A stretch of DNA of 64,000 nucleotides from the NCBI GenBank assembly GCA_037962975.1, contig CM075669.1, positions 187,372,501-187,436,500 on the forward strand, given 5' to 3'. This stretch comes from Clitoria ternatea (lineage: Eukaryota > Streptophyta > Magnoliopsida > Fabales > Fabaceae). The notes below the pieces were generated by a model, which had not been told where the DNA came from, ran no database searches, and saw nothing but the letters and a program-made list of their open reading frames with translations. Of this stretch, positions 22,828 through 33,799 are shown in pieces (within the stretch, counting starts at the first letter, position 1; each line of letters begins with the position of its first letter). The translations under genes and the position numbers were made by a program.

Positions 22828-25800
22828 GTACCGTTTCTTATTGAATAAATCTTTACTTTACTTCCAGAAATTCCCAGCCTACCTACTTTAGTTTTGAATT
22901 TCACAAGCTATACCTTTAATCCTTTTCTTTCAGAAACCAGTTACTTTAGTGTCCGTATAGTTTCTGGTTGGAGTTATCTAACTAAGATTGATTAAAAAGT
23001 AAGTTTTTGATTTGTTAGTTAACTATAGGCTGGAAAGTATCTCGAATGGTATGGGCGAATCATCATTGATTATTGGATACTGGCGGTTGGTCTAACTTAT
23101 TTCTATAGTTAGGTTTCCAAAAAGACACTTAGTCGTCAAATTGCTTGTAACCACTTTCAATTTGAGATTGTTCATTTTTAATCAATTATATCCTTAATAT
23201 CACGATGTAATTAATTAACCACAAGTAATTTTCTGATGTAAAGTGATAGTTTGAAAAGTCATAGCTTAATTGATTGATGTCAAATATTTTTAAGGAACCA
23301 AGTGATGGATTCTAAAAAGTAGAATGCTATCAATTTCAGCTAGCAAAGTAAAAGGTTGCTCGTCTTTCATCTTTTTCTCTTTCTTTTCTATAAACTAATG
23401 TTTGTTCAAACATTTAAGCTAATAATAACAAAACTTCATATGAAATGTACAAGGTTACTGTTGCTAGCTTTTAACCACTTATTTTGCACAAAAAGTAACG
23501 CTTTCTCTTATTATTTATAGAACCATATTCATGGCTATCTTATATGCTTTGGTTGAAATGATCATGTGACTTTGTCTTTTAATCTAATTGGAGGAAAGAA
23601 TAGTACTAGTAGATAAAGTCTTCATGGCATGTTAAGTTGAGTAGAGTGTGAGTTATTGTAAACCCCTATAATATATCTTCGATTCCTATTGAAACCAAAC
23701 AAAACATGGTAGATCTTTTCTCAAAAGTGAATTCCTTTCTGGAGCTTTGAAATTTTGTTCTCTTCGCTGGGTTCTTTCATCTTTGGTTCAGCTTGACGTT
23801 CTGAGAATTTTGCAGTGAACTATGTTCTATTGCTATAGAAAGAATATTTTTGGTGTTGTTGCAATTATTCTTTTTGAGTAAACCCATTTGAGTTCTATTG
23901 CCGTAGAAAGAATTTTGCAGTGAACTATATCCTTTTTGTTGTGTGGGTTGGACATTTTATTCTCATGTTAAAAGCCTCTGTTTAGTTTTTGACTTTACGA
24001 AAATTCATTTTAATCCTTTGTTACATTTTTTAAAAAATTGTTTTACACCTAAAAAGAGTAAATTGATCAATGTTTTATAAAGTTAGAGATTGAATGAAGG
24101 TATTTAAAATTTTAGGGGCTAAAATGTCATACTCATACAATCTCAAAGATTAAGATAAGTTTACTTTTACCTTTTTTTTAATTTAAATAATAAGATCATT
24201 CTTGTCCAGAATCTGGATTTTACATTTTTTTTTAGTATTTTTAAACTTTGTAAAACCACACTTTACAAGTTTTGAGTCTATTGCTGTCATTGTTTCTGAG
24301 AAGATTAGGACCTTCTTCATATGTTATGAATCTATATCATTTTGAATAGCTCGTGATGTTCTATTCCTTACAGGAAATGGTTGGTTATTTCTTCTTCCTA
24401 GAGGATCGAGCTTTGCTGTGCAGGATTTGTGATGTGGTAATACACACAGCAAATGCCTGTGTCTCGGGTCATCAAAGATTTTTGCTTACTGGTGTAAGAG
24501 TAGGGCTTGAAGCTGTAGACCGTGGTGCTTCATCGTCTTCTGTGAAGTCACAGTCTGGGGAGAAAATGTCTGATACTAAATCTTCATCCATCTCAAGAAA
24601 TGTTTCATCAATGCCCCAGCCATCGAATTTCAATGAATCGTTACCCCTCCAAACGGTAAGAGTTGAGGAGTTTTCACCAACCAAGGTGTCTTGTGCTGGT
24701 GGTTATACTGCTGGAAGTGTCTCGCAATGGCCCTTTGAAGAATTTCTTGGGTTAAATGAATTCGGTCGGAATTATGATTATGTGGATAGAACACCCAAGG
24801 TATGTTTATATTTGCATAACTTGCCTACTCTAGCCTAGGGTCACATGATCATCAGTTTTGAAGTGTGTCTATCTTTTTAATTTTTTGATTTATGGCTGAG
24901 TTAGTGATCTGATAATCAGCTGATCACCCCTTTTACTTTGTATCTCTCCCTCTCTCTCTCTTGTGAAAACTGTGCACATGTATATAGATGCTGGTACAAT
25001 GCAGTTCTGAACATGCCTACTTATGCTGCAGCAAGTTCCTATGTTTGGTGTTTACAGATAGGATATCATTCATTTATCTCATTGGACTTATTTGGCATGA
25101 GCTTTTTAGGTTGTGAATGTGAAGGGAACTTCATTGGAGGCTAATTATATCCACTATGATTGAACAAATGATGGATTAATGCATCATTGGATAGGAAGGT
25201 GGGGGGACTTGATAGGAGTAGGACTGGTCTAGTCTTCTGAGGGTAAATTCTCAGTTTATGTGTAATCAGATTATCACTAAACGATGAAGATGAACAAATG
25301 TAGCCTCTATAAATGTGTGTTTGCTGACTGCGTTCAAACAGTGAAATTAGATTTGGTCTGCCGAACTGAGGGATTTCATTGATTGATTACAGTAGTGTTT
25401 GTGCTTTTCCCTAGAGCTTTACACTTGGAGAACTGCAAGATAATGGGCTACATGAAATACTTTTCTTGGGGGGCATTTGAATGTATATGCCATCGCATCA
25501 TGTTTTTCTTTTGCATTTGAGAAGTATTTAATCAAATTTATCCTGGACTTGCTTTGTTGTTTCTTTCTTTTCTGAAAGCCAAAATGTAAAAGTTTGGAGA
25601 TGTGACCTTTGACGAAAAGTTTGTGGGTGTTCATAGGATGTCCAGTTGGATTTTTGCAAGAACTTATTATGAAAATTTTCTAAACTCAAGACTGTAAGCT
25701 GAGGGTCAATGTCACGAGAACAGCTTAAAAGTGGTTATACATATTTTACAACACCATGTATTATTGGAAGTTGCTATGCTTTATAATTTAAGGTTTTACA

Positions 25801-26274
25801 CGACAAAATAGTCTTTCAATGTTCTATTTATAAAAACTTTTTACTTTTGATTGTAATTTTATTCAGTTCATCACATTTTCGTGTATTCATTTCCCATGTA
25901 CTACTAATTACGCTTGCTAAGCTAGGTATGCGTTGTACACCTCCACCTATATTTTGCCCATAGTCATCATTGTTTTGGTTCCATTGTTTAGGATCTCTTC
26001 TGCTGAATTTTTGCAGGGTGACAACGGTAAGCTTGGGAGTTCTGATTCTTCTGTTTTTAGGTCTGGGGAAGAGGAAATGGATGATGGTGACTTTTTGAGG
26101 CATGTTCCTGATTCATCCTGGACAGTTCCTCAGATCCCTTCCCCTCCTACAGCTTCAGGGTTATATTGGCCGAGAGACTCTCGCTTCACATCTGAAAATA
26201 TTGTGTTTGTTCCTGACATTTCCTTTTCTTGCGTGCGACAGCCTCTCCATGCTCAGAACAATTCTATTCCTTGA
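22645..26274 (+). CDS. BBX22: BBX22/LZF1-like double B-box zinc finger protein
   Basis: A nuclear B-box factor of the light-signalling family; LZF1/BBX22 of Arabidopsis promotes photomorphogenesis together with HY5. Exons are 22645-22827, 24374-24799 and 26017-26274, joined in phase 0 with GT-AG introns of 1546 and 1217 bp, giving 288 residues against about 299 in Arabidopsis. B-box 1 (residues 5-42) has all ligands: C5, C8, C17, D20, C25, C28, H33, H42. B-box 2 (57-94) has Phe69 where the third Cys ligand belongs. The C-terminal VPQIPSPPTASGLYWP block (about 240-255), typical of BBX22, is present. The start follows from the conserved MKIQCNVC N-terminus. The stop TGA is followed in frame by a short basic tail and TAA, suggesting a premature stop. 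The gene may be a functional divergent copy or an early pseudogene. Confidence 0.85.
24374..24799 (+). CDS. BBX22: BBX exon 2 (B-box 2 and linker)
   Basis: Encodes residues 62-203. The acceptor is TTACAG|GAAATG and the donor AAG|GTATGT. The GYFFFLEDRALLC segment holds the Phe69 substitution (codon 24395-24397). H-x8-H at 85/94 is kept. The HQRFLLTGVRVGLE block after B-box 2 is the usual BBX20-23 continuation. Confidence 0.85.
26017..26274 (+). CDS. BBX22: BBX exon 3 (C-terminal domain)
   Basis: Encodes residues 204-288. The acceptor is TTGCAG|GGTGAC. The acidic GEEEMDDGD stretch precedes the conserved PQIPSPPTASGLYWP block and FVPDI. The last residues before TGA (26272-26274) look unlike the usual basic end. 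Confidence 0.8.
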   Translation, partial: GDNGKLGSSDSSVFRSGEEEMDDGDFLRHVPDSSWTVPQIPSPPTASGLYWPRDSRFTSENIVFVPDISFSCVRQPLHAQNNSIP

Positions 26275-27129
26275 AAACGGTGGAGACATCTATAACTCTG
26301 TTAGAGATGGAGCGAGATTCTGAAGCTCTTCCCCCCTTTAGAGCATATGAAGTTAGATATGTCTCAACTTCATCCTGGGACTTCGGAGTAAATCTCTTAA
26401 CTTTAGATTTGTCATTGAGAGTTTGGCAAAGAAAGTAGCTGTAACTGCAATGTAAAAGGCAAGGCTTCTCATTTGAGTTCGATGTTGTGGCATTTTAACT
26501 TGCACCTCTAGGCTCCAACATAGAGATCCTGTTCAATGGAAGCCGACTCATGTAATTGTTTGTTTTTACCCCTAAAGGGTGCCCAGAAGATCTCATTTAT
26601 ATGTGTGATCGTAACATGTGTTATTTTTACAAGTTAGTGGCAAGAAAGTACAGATACTTCAATCTTGTTAAGGTGAAAAGTTAAGCACCATTCTTTCTGT
26701 ATTTTTTGGTACTCGTTAATTAAATAATTTACACTTAAGGTGGTATGTATTGAAATCCCTTTACTTCTACTAAAAGAGGTGATCTCATTATGTGAATATT
26801 TCCTCCGGATTGTTTCCTACAGACATGTGGTTAAACTCAAAATACCAAATCTTATTGCGTAAAATGTTATGATATATTCTAATTCTAAAAGAGAATAGTC
26901 TTAAAAGTATCTGAAGAACTATACTTTCTTGCCATTTTTAGTATAATGTTATTTAAAGTGACCTACTAAAAATAAGGTGGTTCTTAATTGAGTATGATGG
27001 TCACTAACCTTATCCTTACTTTCTAACTACTTTACCTCTAGACCATATGTAGAGAGGAATAGAGAAGTATTATTGGAGATAGTCCACCGGGTAGAGTCCT
27101 GAACCACCTTCTATAAGGCACTCATTCAT
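26275..27129. other. BBX 3' flank and unassigned sequence
   Basis: Presumed 3' untranslated region at first, including seven in-frame codons to TAA at 26293-26295. AT-rich intergenic sequence without a supported gene follows. Confidence 0.45.
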
Positions 27130-28035
27130 TGCAGTTGCCGTGACTTATCCGGCTCTAGTAAACTTGAGAGCGCCCATGGATCACCTGGCGACATTCTCCT
27201 CCCACCTGATGTGCAAGCCCTTTTCAGCCACATTAAAGAAAGTTGGATTGTAATGTCCTCTTCTAATTCGAGTGGCACTATCAAGAATTTCAATGAACTG
27301 AAAGATAAGTTTGTCACCCAGTTCTGAACTAGTCGGACAACCCATAAAACCTCGGTGTGCTTGGAGAATTTATGCCAACACAAAAATGAAACCTTGAAGC
27401 AATTCATGACCAGATTCCACACAAATGTGATACATGTCCCTAATCTGACCTCCGAAGTGACCCTACATAGCATTTTCGCCAATGATAAACTAAGGAGGTT
27501 TTATAATCTTTGGCCAAAAAGCCGTTGGTAAACATGGATAAGTTACGAATAAGAGCTGTGAAGTACATCACCATGGAGGAAGTAAAGTCAACCCGTAAAG
27601 AGGTTCAGGGGAGTACTAAGTCTAGCTCCAAATGACAAAGATCCTAAGCAATTCGAAGGAAATAACCGCCCCAGACGGGAAGGTAAGGCCGTGACCTATA
27701 ATTTTCCTGGATATGATAACTTCACACCTGTTAATGCTAGGAAGAGGCACATTCTAAATAAGATCTACCACACGGACCTGGCCTGACTACCACCACCTAA
27801 AGAAACCTCTTAAAGAGCAAAGTCCTGAGTTTCACACATTGCACAACCACACCATAGAGGGCTACTTGTCGTTCCGAAACCAAATTAAGCATCTCAATAG
27901 GTAGGGGCATTTAGGTTGATTCGTGGATCAATGACAGAAGCAAGGTCTTTTCCGCTTGGATAATCACAAACTAGAGTAAAGAAGAAAGGACAAGAAGCCC
28001 CCGAAGCAGGAATAGTCTCGATCCTGGCCACTTTC
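27130..28035 (+). pseudogene. Tat-type gypsy gag fragment
   Basis: Plus-strand frames contain a retrotransposon gag core of the Tat lineage: FNELKDKFVTQF near 27290, then SVCLENLCQHKNETLKQFMT near 27355-27410 and VKYITMEEVKSTRKEV near 27560-27605. Stops such as the TGA near 27324 and frame changes break it. It has no LTR or pol here and ends where the Reina-like LTR begins, which suggests it was the insertion target. The 118-codon minus-strand frame over 27126-27482 is its shadow. Confidence 0.65.
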
Positions 28036-28361
28036 TGTTACACCTCAAATGGGCTCTAGCATAACAGCTAACACTAGGCCCAAGAGAATGACCATGAGAC
28101 CCAAATGGTTTAATGATTTTATTTAAAGGTTGTATTTAAAGATTTTATTTAAAGTGTGTTTTCTTATTTTTTAGAAGCCCAATTAGTTTTAGGTCATAGT
28201 TATCCTTTTCCTCAAGAAATGTTACCCTATATAATGTTAGTAATAAGATATGAACAATATTCTGGTATTCAGTAGATTTTCGTTCATTTATTTTCAAAAG
28301 TTGTAGTTATCTCTTTCCAGTAATCCAATAGCTAACTTAATCATAGTAGTAGAACCTATCA
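28036..28361 (+). repeat. Short gypsy LTR (326 bp)
   Basis: Bounded by TGTTACACCT and ACCTATCA, with a TATATAA box near 28232, and followed by a primer-site-like TTGGTGCTTTCATT at 28364-28377. The downstream gag and pol fit a Reina-like chromovirus, a lineage with short LTRs. No matching 3' LTR was found. Confidence 0.6.
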
Positions 28362-28363
28362 TT

Positions 28364-28377
28364 TTGGTGCTTTCATT
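28364..28377 (+). other. Putative primer binding site of the Reina-like element
   Basis: TTGGTGCTTTCATT lies three bases after the LTR end. I recall this word as recurrent at this position in plant gypsy elements; the tRNA was not assigned. Confidence 0.4.
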
Positions 28378-28386
28378 TACCTCCTC

Positions 28387-28753
28387 ATGCTTATTAAACC
28401 CACCTCTAATAAAGATTTGGAGGAGCTTCTCTAGGGCATTTCCGATAAGATTGGTCTTTTACAGACCCAACTTGATAATCAATGACATATCCAAGAAAGC
28501 CGGCACCAAAACCTCCATCAAATGATGGACTCTAGCCGTGAGTCAATGACCAATTTTTTGGGAAGTCTTTTGGAGCAAATTTCCTCCCTACAGATCAACC
28601 TTTGGCTCACGGTTTTATTTCTTCCCCTTCTCCATCTCCCCCTTTAACCATAACTTTCCTAGCTTCCACTAACAGTCCCATAGTTATTCTTTTTTCTATT
28701 CTGCTTTCTAGCACTGTGTCTTCTCCTACGAACCCTATTCTAACGAGACCCCT
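28387..28753 (+). pseudogene. Reina-like gag, N-terminal remnant
   Basis: Begins at ATG 28387 with a helical SDKIGLLQTQLDNQ-type stretch, typical of gag N-termini before the main gag core. It has stops near 28433 and 28481 and is cut by the insertion at 28753. The rest of gag lies at 56054 onward. Confidence 0.5.
28749..28753. repeat. Target site duplication CCCCT, left copy
   Basis: Directly precedes TGTAACATCC; the identical partner is at 56054-56058. Confidence 0.85.
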
Positions 28754-29389
28754 TGTAACATCCCAAAAATTTAAGTAGAACTAATTAATCAGAGTAAATA
28801 AATAGAACAATTATAGAAAATAATTATTTGATACCCTATACAGGTAGAAAAATTAATCATGGAATCCTTGAGTTAATACGGCGAATACAACGATTACTGT
28901 TGTTGTTTAATTGACGAATGATGTACGAGCAGAATATAGAGACGGGCCCAACGGGCCGGAAAACATTTGATAAATATTGGGAATGAATGTTTATGTCCCA
29001 AAGATGAGCTAGAATTAATTTGAGTGTCATGGAATTTATTGTGAATTATTTAGGATTTATCGACGTCGTTTAACATCAGAAAATGACCGATTTGGGCAAC
29101 GGGCCTCAATTGGGCCTCAAAAATTCACTAACCCAAAAATAATTATTGAGTATTAGAAAACACTCAAATAAATATTTTAAACCCAAAAATAAACCCAGAA
29201 AAATTTATAAATAATTAATAAGACGTACAGGGGCCCCAAGCGACCAAAACGCTTCATTTTCAAGCCAAAACGCAATGAATTTCACCTAATTAAATGAGCT
29301 GACCATGAATGATATATGGGGTTGTTCCCATCAGATTTCTAGGCCCAAGATGATGAATTGCTAAAAATTTGGGCCTTGGAGCCAAAAAT
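28754..29389 (+). repeat. Solo LTR C, left part
   Basis: AT-rich non-coding LTR sequence ending in AAAAT, the target of the Sirevirus-like insertion. Confidence 0.7.
29385..29389. repeat. Target site duplication AAAAT, left copy
   Basis: Matches 52109-52113 on the far side of the Sirevirus-like element. Confidence 0.8.
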
Positions 29390-29548
29390 TGTGTTTGAAT
29401 ATGTATTTCAGGTTGCATAATTTTGATAATGACAAAGAGATCAAAAAGCAATTGAAGAATCATGGCAAAGAGAACAAGTGTTTATAAAAGAACACTTAAA
29501 AGAGAAAAATAGAGAAAACAAACATTAGACCTGCAAAAACACGAAGCC

Positions 29549-30048
29549 TAATCGATTACAGGACCTCTTGTAATCGATTACTGAAGTTCTGTCAAACACC
29601 TAATCGATTACCTCATCAAAACTAATCGATTATGAAGCCTCTATTTGTCACCTAATCGACTGCACCAAGGAAACAAATCGATTACCAAGCTGTGAAAAAG
29701 AATTAAAAGCATCAGGTGCATATGCTAATCGATTACAAGGATGACACAATCGACTACCAATGTTCTATAAGGCCACTAATCGATTACCGCTAAAGAACTA
29801 ATCGACTACAGAGTTTCTTTTTGTGTAATAATCGATTGCACATGAGTCATAATCGATTACCATGCTGCGTAACACAATTAAATGCATCAGGTGCCACTCA
29901 CAATCGATTACAGAGTAAAGAACAATCGATTAGCAAGGTTCTGTCTCTTAGCTAATCGATTACGTGATAAAATCTAATCGACTACCTGTTCAATTACACT
30001 GAAGAATTCAAAGTGTAATTGATTACAGCTCGAGGCCTAATCGATTAC
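29549..30048 (+). promoter_or_regulatory. Paired TAATCGATTAC palindrome array in U3
   Basis: Eighteen units occur in 500 bp, most with a perfect AATCGATT core and the rest AATCGACT, AATTGATT or similar. Unit starts are 29549, 29571, 29601, 29623, 29653, 29675, 29726, 29747, 29777, 29799, 29829, 29850, 29901, 29923, 29953, 29975, 30016 and 30038. Spacing alternates 21-22 bp within pairs and mostly 30 bp between pairs. Flanking words (GCATCAGGTGC at 29709 and 29884; TTCT at 29587, 29763 and 29939) show a 175-176 bp higher-order repeat. The last unit is 121 bp from the TATA box. Function as binding sites is inferred. Confidence 0.75.
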
Positions 30049-30169
30049 ACTAGTGCCAGAATTTGGGGAAAGCATTTTTTAAGTGGGAAACCAGCTCATT
30101 TCTCCATTGTCACTCCAATGCCCATACTATACAACGGCTCTGAAGACTTTGGGGCACCTCTCCAAGGCC

Positions 30170-30176
30170 TATAAAT
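30170..30176 (+). promoter_or_regulatory. TATA box of the Sirevirus-like 5' LTR
   Basis: TATAAAT lies downstream of the palindrome array; the same box is at 51339-51345 in the 3' LTR. It is the likely start of genomic transcription. Confidence 0.7.
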
Positions 30177-30945
30177 GCAAGACTCATTCAAGCTTCTCAT
30201 GCATCCAAATCCATCAAAGGGAAATCAAATCTTGTGCCTTGTGAGTTCTATTTCTTTGTCTAGTTTCATTTTCTGAAACTTAAAGCTTATATTTGTAAAT
30301 CCTCTCTTGTGGGAGTTAGAAATTGTGTGAGCCTTCATTTGTTCATCTACTCTATTAAGAGAGTTTATTGATTGTAAAACCAAACATCAAAACACCAAGT
30401 TTATTCACTCTAGGTTGAATGGTCACAAAGGTTGGGGTTCAACCTTTGGGTATTGAGAGTTTGAGAGATTGGGTGGGTTGCCCTTGTGCTAGTGAGGATT
30501 GGGTTCTTGAGTGTGGGACACTAGGAAGCTGCAATTGCTCATAGCTTGTATCTTATAAACTTCAATAGTGGAAATCCTTCAAGTGGGTTGCTTGAAGGCG
30601 AGACGTACACCAGGTTGGCGGAACTCGTTAAATTGCTTTGCAAGCTTTTCTTCCCTACTCTCTTGCATTTACTTATCGTACTTAATTGGTATATTGATTT
30701 GATTGTGATATTATTGCTTGAACTTGAGTAACTAGGCTAAGTTAAAGTGTTGCACACCAAGTGTTTGATAAATTGCCTTAGCAACATTTGCACACTTTCT
30801 CATATTGATTCTTGCTATACACTTGTTATTTCTTACATACAAACATACTTAGTGAAAAAGAAATCAATTTCAAAGGCATTCCAATTAAAAGTTTTAAAAC
30901 TCAATTCACCCCCCTCTTGAGTATTAAGGCCACTTGAACAACAAG

Positions 30946-30957
30946 TGGTATCAGAGC
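30946..30957 (+). other. Primer binding site, initiator tRNA-Met type
   Basis: TGGTATCAGAGC starts two bases after the LTR and matches the 3' end of plant initiator tRNA-Met without mismatch. Confidence 0.9.
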
Positions 30958-30998
30958 TTGACTCTTGGTAGATCAAGCTTAATAGATTTAAGAGAAAA

Positions 30999-32550
30999 AT
31001 GGCCTCTAATTCTCTAAATCTTTTTCTTGAGGGTGGTGCCACAAATAGACCTCCTGCTTTCAATGGGGAAGGTTATGCTTTTTGGAAAGAAAGGATGAAA
31101 ATTTTTGTACAATCTATTGATCTTAAAGTTTGGAATGCAATTGAAAATGGTCCTTTCATACCCATGCATATTGTAGATGGTAAACAAGTAGAAAAATTGA
31201 TGGATGATTGGACTAGCGATGAAGAAAAGAAAGTCCAATATAACTATAAAGCTAAAAATCTAATCACTTTAGCTTTAGGCCCTGGTGAATTCTTTATAGA
31301 GTAGTTACATGTAAATCCGCCAAGGATATGTGGGATACCTTACAAATAACCCATGAAGGTACAAGTGATGTCAAAGACTCTAAGATTAGTACCTTAACTA
31401 GTCAGTATGAAAGCTTTAGACTAAATTCTGGAGAAACAATTGTTGACAAAAGAGGTTCACCCTTATTATAAATCATCTCTTTACTCTTGGCAAGACTTAC
31501 ACTAACAAAGAACTTATTCATAAAGTGTTAAAAAGTCTCACCAGGGAATGGCAACCTTTAGTTATCGCCATTAAACAATCTCCTAGCATCAATGAAATGT
31601 CTCTTGCTACACTATTCAGTAAGTTACAAGAACAGGAACAAGAGTTGAAAGAATTAAGGATGGTGGAAGAGGAAGAAAAATCTTCCAAGAAGAAAGGTCT
31701 AGCTCTCAAGGCCACTTCTATCAATGAAGAAGAATCCGGTAGTGAGCTTGATGAAGAAGAAGAGTTTGGACTATTTGTGAAGTGTTTTGGAAAGTTTATG
31801 AGAAACAAACGCTTCCAAAAGAGCTTCAAACCTCAAGGTAAGAAACCAATTTCAAATGAAAATTCTTCCTCACCAAATTGCTTTGAGTGTGGTAAGGAAG
31901 GCTACTTCAAGGTGGATTGTCCAAATCTCAAGAAGAAGAACAAAGAGAAAAGAGGAAGAAGAAGAGCTTACATTGCTTGGGATGAAAATGAGATAAGTAG
32001 CTCGGACGAATTCGAAAACGAGAAAGTCAATCTATACCTCATGGCTAATCATCAAGATGAAGATGATGAGGTAAGTCTCCTTGACTTAGATAGAAATGAA
32101 TTTCTAGATGCATTTGAGGAATTGTATGACAAGTTTGTTAAAATCTCAAACAAGTATAAGTTATCTAGGAAATGTGACATCCTAGAAATGTGACATCCTA
32201 GAAACTAAGGTTTTAGACTTAAATAAAACCTTAGAAAAGTTTACAAATGGTAGAGATAATTTGATGTATTACTTGGAAATCAAAGATGCATGTTTGACAA
32301 AACCGGATTAGGATACAATTCTACCAAAAAGGAAAAGCATTACAAAAACTTCTTTGTACCACCTAGAAAATCTTCATCACTATTCACTAAATGCAATCAT
32401 TGTGGTGCTAAAGGAAATAATGTTTTAAATTGTCATATTAGAAAGCTTGGACCAAAAGTGGTAAGAAAGGTGTGGATTCCCAAAGGGACACTAGCACAAG
32501 CTAACCAAAATGGACCCAACATAAAATGGGTACCAAGTTCTCTAAACTAA
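30999..32550 (+). pseudogene. Sirevirus-like gag
   Basis: Opens at ATG 30999 with the GEGYAFWKERMKIFV motif of Sirevirus gag (near 31065-31105) and stops at 31302-31304. The continuation at 31525-32193 is in another frame. It contains an acidic/coiled region (31620-31760) and a zinc knuckle near 31880-31920 (C-x2-C-x4-Y-x4-C), where Tyr replaces the His ligand. A second Cys-rich stretch (CNHCGAKGNNVLNC) lies near 32392-32433, in the position of a second knuckle. Broken by at least one frameshift and several stops. Confidence 0.8.
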
Positions 32551-32589
32551 TTTTATTTTATAGGTATGCTTCAAGGCAAGCAACACCCA

Positions 32590-33780
32590 TTGGTACTTGG
32601 ATAGTGGGTGTTCAAAGCTCATGACGGGAGATATGAGCAAATTCACAACATTCACTCCCAAAAGAAAAGGAAGCGTCATTTATGGGGATAATACCAAAGG
32701 AAAAATACTTGGTATTGGAAACATTGGTAAAGATTCCTCTACTTCAATTAGTGATGTATTATATGTTGAAGGACTCAAACATAACTTGCTTAGCATAAGT
32801 CAATTATGTGATAAAGGATATAGAGTATTATTTGAGTCTAAGTGTTGTATAATTGAAAATAAGTTAAACAAGGAAGTTAAGTCTGTTGGTAAAAGAATTG
32901 ATAATATTTACATGATTGATGTTGATAGTTTGTCTTCAAATGATGTGTAATGCTTCATGACTAGAGAGGATGAATCATGGTTATGGCATAGAAGAATAGC
33001 ACATATACATGTAGACCATCTAAACAAACTTGTTTCTAAAGAATTAGTAATTGATTTGCCAAAGCTCAAATTTGAAAATAAATTTTATGATGCATGTCAA
33101 AAGGGAAAACAAGTAAAGGCATCTTTTCATGCTAAAAACATTGTTTCTACTCAAAGGCCTTTACAACTTTTGCACATGGATCTATTTGGACCTTCCAAAA
33201 TCAAAAGCTTTAGTGGTAATTACTATGGTCTAGTAATTGTAGATGACTATTCAAGATATACATGGACCTTGTTTCTTGCTCACAAAAATGAAGCATACCA
33301 TGCATTTAAGAAACTAACCAAGGTTATCCAAAATGAACAAAATTCAAAGATTGCATCCATTAGAACCGATCATGGGGGAGAATTTGAAAACTAATCTTTT
33401 GAAAAGTTTTATGAAAAACATGGTATTGAACACAATTTTTTAGCTCCTAGAACTCCACAACAGAATGGAGTGGTTGAAAGGAAAAATAGATCTTTGGTTG
33501 CAAGAACCATGTTAAATGAAAATAACATTGCAAAATATTTTTGGGCCGATGCGGTAAATACCGCTTGTCACGTGATGAATAGATGTTTGATAAGGCCTAT
33601 TCTAAAGAAAACTCCCTATGAACTTTACAAAGGAAGAAAACCAAACATTTCCTATTTTCATATATTTGGATGCAAATGCTTTATACTTAACAATGGAAAG
33701 GATAATCTAGGAAAGTTTGATGCTAAAGCTGATGAGGCAATCTTTCCTGGATATTTATCATCAAGTAAATCTTATTGAGT
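32590..33780 (+). pseudogene. Sirevirus-like protease and integrase
   Basis: The protease motif D-S-G-C-S is intact near 32597. The integrase shows an LWHRRIAHIH zinc region near 32970, the catalytic blocks HMDLFGP (33175), RTDHGGEF (33362) and PQQNGVVERKNR (33455-33488), all three acids kept. A TAA at 33392-33394 cuts the core, and a TGA near 33776 ends the C-terminal part. The enzyme normally inserts the cDNA into host DNA. Confidence 0.8.
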
Positions 33781-33799
33781 ATTTAACAAGCAAACAAAT

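Larger units (their letters stand above)
29390..30943 (+). repeat. Sirevirus-like 5' LTR (1554 bp)
   Basis: Begins TGTGTTTGAA and ends GAACAACA. U3 carries an 18-unit palindrome array, and TATAAAT stands at 30170-30176. The 3' copy is 1548 bp; the two differ visibly, many differences being C/T or G/A, some inside the palindromes. Confidence 0.9.

Noticed and set aside
24938..25144. 68-codon frame between BBX exons 2 and 3
   Set aside because: It lies within intron 2, has no similarity I recognise, and the flanking splice sites join the BBX exons in phase.
27126..27482. 118-codon minus-strand frame
   Set aside because: It is the complement of the plus-strand Tat-type gag fragment, whose motifs are recognisable.
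29549..30048. Short repeats with spacers resembling a CRISPR array
   Set aside because: The repeat is only 8-11 bp, spacers are 10-20 bp and partly repeated, and the context is a plant LTR.
31518..31829. 103-codon serine-rich minus-strand frame
   Set aside because: Shadow of the acidic, lysine-rich gag region on the plus strand.
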